Positions 5,745 through 7,437 of a stretch of 7,437 bases of DNA are shown here, piece after piece. Numbering within the stretch: the stretch's first letter is position 1; each line of letters starts with the position of its first letter. The stretch comes from an uncultured Ruminococcus sp. GTDB taxonomy: Bacteria > Bacillota > Clostridia > Oscillospirales > Acutalibacteraceae. The position numbers and the translations under genes are program-made. Location of the stretch: assembly GCA_905234305.1 (NCBI GenBank), contig CAJOHT010000141.1, forward strand, positions 1 to 7,437, read 5' to 3'. Below the pieces are notes generated by a model, which worked only from the letters and a program-made list of their open reading frames with translations, did no database searches and was not told the DNA's origin.

Positions 5745-5778
5745 ATAACTACCTATTTGATTTTAAGGAGAAAACATA

Positions 5779-7437
5779 ATGAAAAAGTGTATTATTGCGC
5801 TGATAATTCTGATTCTTTCTATAAACTGCGTTATTATTAGTCCTTCTGCTCAAAATCCCTTTTTAATTAAAGCGGCTGCGAATGACAGTTCGGCAAACGT
5901 TATAGAGATTGACAAAAAATACCTTAAAGCGGGGTGTACCCTGCAGGTAAATAATCCCGAAAACTATGCTTTACGTTATTATGTCGAAAAAAAAGAGATT
6001 GAATGCGAAGAATTACTTCTTAGCGAAAATTATTATGAATCGTGGATAAAAGTAGAAGCGTATAACGGCGAGGAGTGCGTCGGAAGCGACAGCGCCTTTT
6101 TCAGCAAGCTGCCTGTGCTGTATATTAATACGGACGACGGAGAAGAAATTACCTCTAAAGATGAATATAAGACAGCCGAAATGTTAGTCCAGAATAATAC
6201 TGAAACAGAAACCGAAATGTACACGGGCGCTTTAAAGATTAAAGGAAGAGGAAATACAACGTGGTCTTATCCTAAGAAGCCGTACAGGATAAAGCTCGAT
6301 AAAAAAACGGAACTGTTCGGTATGAGCAAGAACAAGAATTATGTGCTGCTGGCTAATTATATCGACGAATGCTACTTAAGAAGCGCGACAGGTTTTCAGG
6401 TTGCAAAGGAGCTGGGGATGTATGCTCCGAGTTCAGTATGGACGGAGCTTGTATTGAACGGCGAACATGTCGGAAACTATCAGCTGTGCGAGCAGATAAG
6501 AGTGGATAAAAACAGAGTTAATGTATTCGATTGGGAGTCGGAGGCTGAGGATTTAGCGTCTGCCGTTACTAAAGCAGAAAAGAAAAAAGATAATATTCTT
6601 GATAAAAACGCGCTCGAGGATACGCTTAAAGAGAATCTTAAATGGGTGACGTCAGGAACGTTTACTTTTGATGAGAAGGAGTATACGGTAGCGGATTATT
6701 ATAACGCTCAACAGGATATTTCGGGAGGCTATCTTTTTGAGCTTTCACGAGAATATGACGAGGTTTCAAAATTCATCACAACAGGTGGACTGCGCGTTAT
6801 GCTTAAATCGCCCGAGTATCTGTCAACTAATTCCGTTATGTTTAATTATGCGAAACAATTCTGGAGAGATTTCGAGAAAGCCTATAAATCTGAAGACGGA
6901 TATGTAAATACATCATACGGAAAAATCCATTATACGCAGTTGGCGGATTTGGATTCAATGGTGAATTACTGGCTTGTAATGGAGATACTCGGAAATTTTG
7001 ACGCAGCTAAGAAGAGCCGATACGCGAGTAAGGATATTGGAAAAAAGCTGGAGTTCGGGCCTGTATGGGATTTTGATCTGTCCTGTGGCCTTACCTCCAG
7101 CCTGCCATATCACGAAGGACTGGCGGAGAGAGCCAGACTCTTCGAACCGGTGGAAAAGAAGTGCATATTCTTGAATTACCTGGGACATAATGAGGAATTT
7201 ATGGCCAAAGTAAGAGATTATTATCTGAATGACTTTCAATATGAAATATCCTCCTATTTAGAGGATGGCTGGGATAAAGACATGTTGGAAATAGCCGGGG
7301 CATTATATACCGGAAGCATTCTGAATGAAACAGGGGACAAGGGAAGAAAGGCAATGGATAGCGAGAATGGGATTAAGGATTGGATTACAAGGAGAAACAG
7401 GTATCTGATATCATATTATGAAAATATCGATGATTAT
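5779..7437 (+). CDS. Secreted CotH-family protein (CotH kinase-like), C-terminus cut by the window end
   Basis: The frame stays open for 553 codons to the window edge. Residues 1 to ~34 are an export signal: MKK, a hydrophobic stretch to Ile20, and possible cleavage near SPSA (24) or KAAA (34). Residues ~35-110 are a poorly conserved N-terminal region. The CotH domain follows from ~112 to at least 440: KGRGNTTW (155-162) with PKKPYRIKL, LLANYIDECYLR (190-201), NGEHVGNYQLCEQ (227-239) then RVDKNRVNV, GGYLFELSREYDE (316-328), EILGNFDAAKKSRY (402-415) and the acidic metal-site motif GPVWDFDLSCG (427-437; Asp431, Asp433). B. subtilis CotH is an atypical protein kinase of the spore coat; many clostridial homologues are instead secreted and, in ruminococci, some carry dockerins and join cellulosomes. 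With a signal peptide, this one belongs to the secreted kind; its substrate is unknown. Whether a dockerin or Ig-like domain follows cannot be seen. Residue 323 is Ser where many CotH proteins have Asp, perhaps a subfamily trait. The last ~400 bases differ in CpG and codon use from the rest. Confidence 0.9.
   Translation, partial: MKKCIIALIILILSINCVIISPSAQNPFLIKAAANDSSANVIEIDKKYLKAGCTLQVNNPENYALRYYVEKKEIECEELLLSENYYESWIKVEAYNGEECVGSDSAFFSKLPVLYINTDDGEEITSKDEYKTAEMLVQNNTETETEMYTGALKIKGRGNTTWSYPKKPYRIKLDKKTELFGMSKNKNYVLLANYIDECYLRSATGFQVAKELGMYAPSSVWTELVLNGEHVGNYQLCEQIRVDKNRVNVFDWESEAEDLASAVTKAEKKKDNILDKNALEDTLKENLKWVTSGTFTFDEKEYTVADYYNAQQDISGGYLFELSREYDEVSKFITTGGLRVMLKSPEYLSTNSVMFNYAKQFWRDFEKAYKSEDGYVNTSYGKIHYTQLADLDSMVNYWLVMEILGNFDAAKKSRYASKDIGKKLEFGPVWDFDLSCGLTSSLPYHEGLAERARLFEPVEKKCIFLNYLGHNEEFMAKVRDYYLNDFQYEISSYLEDGWDKDMLEIAGALYTGSILNETGDKGRKAMDSENGIKDWITRRNRYLISYYENIDDY

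Noticed and set aside
5779..5835. Lipoprotein signal (lipobox) at Cys17 of the CotH-family protein
   Set aside because: The residues before Cys17 are Ser-Ile-Asn, which do not fit the lipobox; in particular Asn at -1 is not accepted. An ordinary Sec signal peptide is more likely.
1..7437. CRISPR array, insertion sequence, prophage or toxin-antitoxin pair
   Set aside because: No regularly spaced repeats, transposase motifs, terminal inverted repeats flanking a gene, or recognisable pairs were seen on either strand.

Overview
The window looks like a stretch of chromosome from an anaerobic, Gram-positive gut- or rumen-type Clostridium-class bacterium, most likely a Ruminococcus-like member of the Oscillospiraceae. 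The clues are the clostridial form of the 23S rRNA 3' end, strong AGGAGG-type ribosome binding sites, a single-chain pyruvate:ferredoxin oxidoreductase, a secreted Ig-like (Big_2) protein and a secreted CotH-family protein. The genus is an inference.

Layout, all on the + strand. Bases 1-30 are the last bases of a 23S rRNA. Bases 31-249 are a spacer with extensive stem-loops, followed by an intrinsic terminator (250-280); no 5S rRNA lies between them. A good promoter (294-322) then drives a 371-residue secreted, lysine-rich protein with an Ig-like domain (359-1474), which ends in its own hairpin. Bases 1475-1997 contain no long gene, but they hold what looks like a complete miniature transcription unit: a candidate ECF-type promoter, a strong ribosome binding site, a 28-codon ORF for a one-helix membrane peptide (1646-1732) and an intrinsic terminator (1775-1812). 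After this comes the control region of the pyruvate:ferredoxin oxidoreductase gene (1998-5534, 1178 residues), with extended -10 elements and three short dyads. A 244-base intergenic region with possible RNA structure leads to a CotH-family protein (5779 to the window end, 553 codons, no stop reached).

The genes do not form one pathway. Each has its own promoter, and terminator-like hairpins separate them except between the oxidoreductase and the CotH gene. The oxidoreductase is the central-metabolism gene (pyruvate + CoA to acetyl-CoA + CO2 with reduction of ferredoxin), and its codon use suggests high expression. The two flanking long genes encode exported proteins that act outside the membrane. 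No mobile element, CRISPR array, tRNA or defence system is visible.

The points most worth a second look are: the oxidoreductase lacks the first cysteine of its first ferredoxin-type [4Fe-4S] motif, apparently because of a short in-frame deletion; the 28-residue peptide unit; the missing 5S gene with an elaborately folded spacer after 23S; and a drop in CpG content in the last ~400 bases of the CotH gene. I did not find a clearly new multi-gene system.
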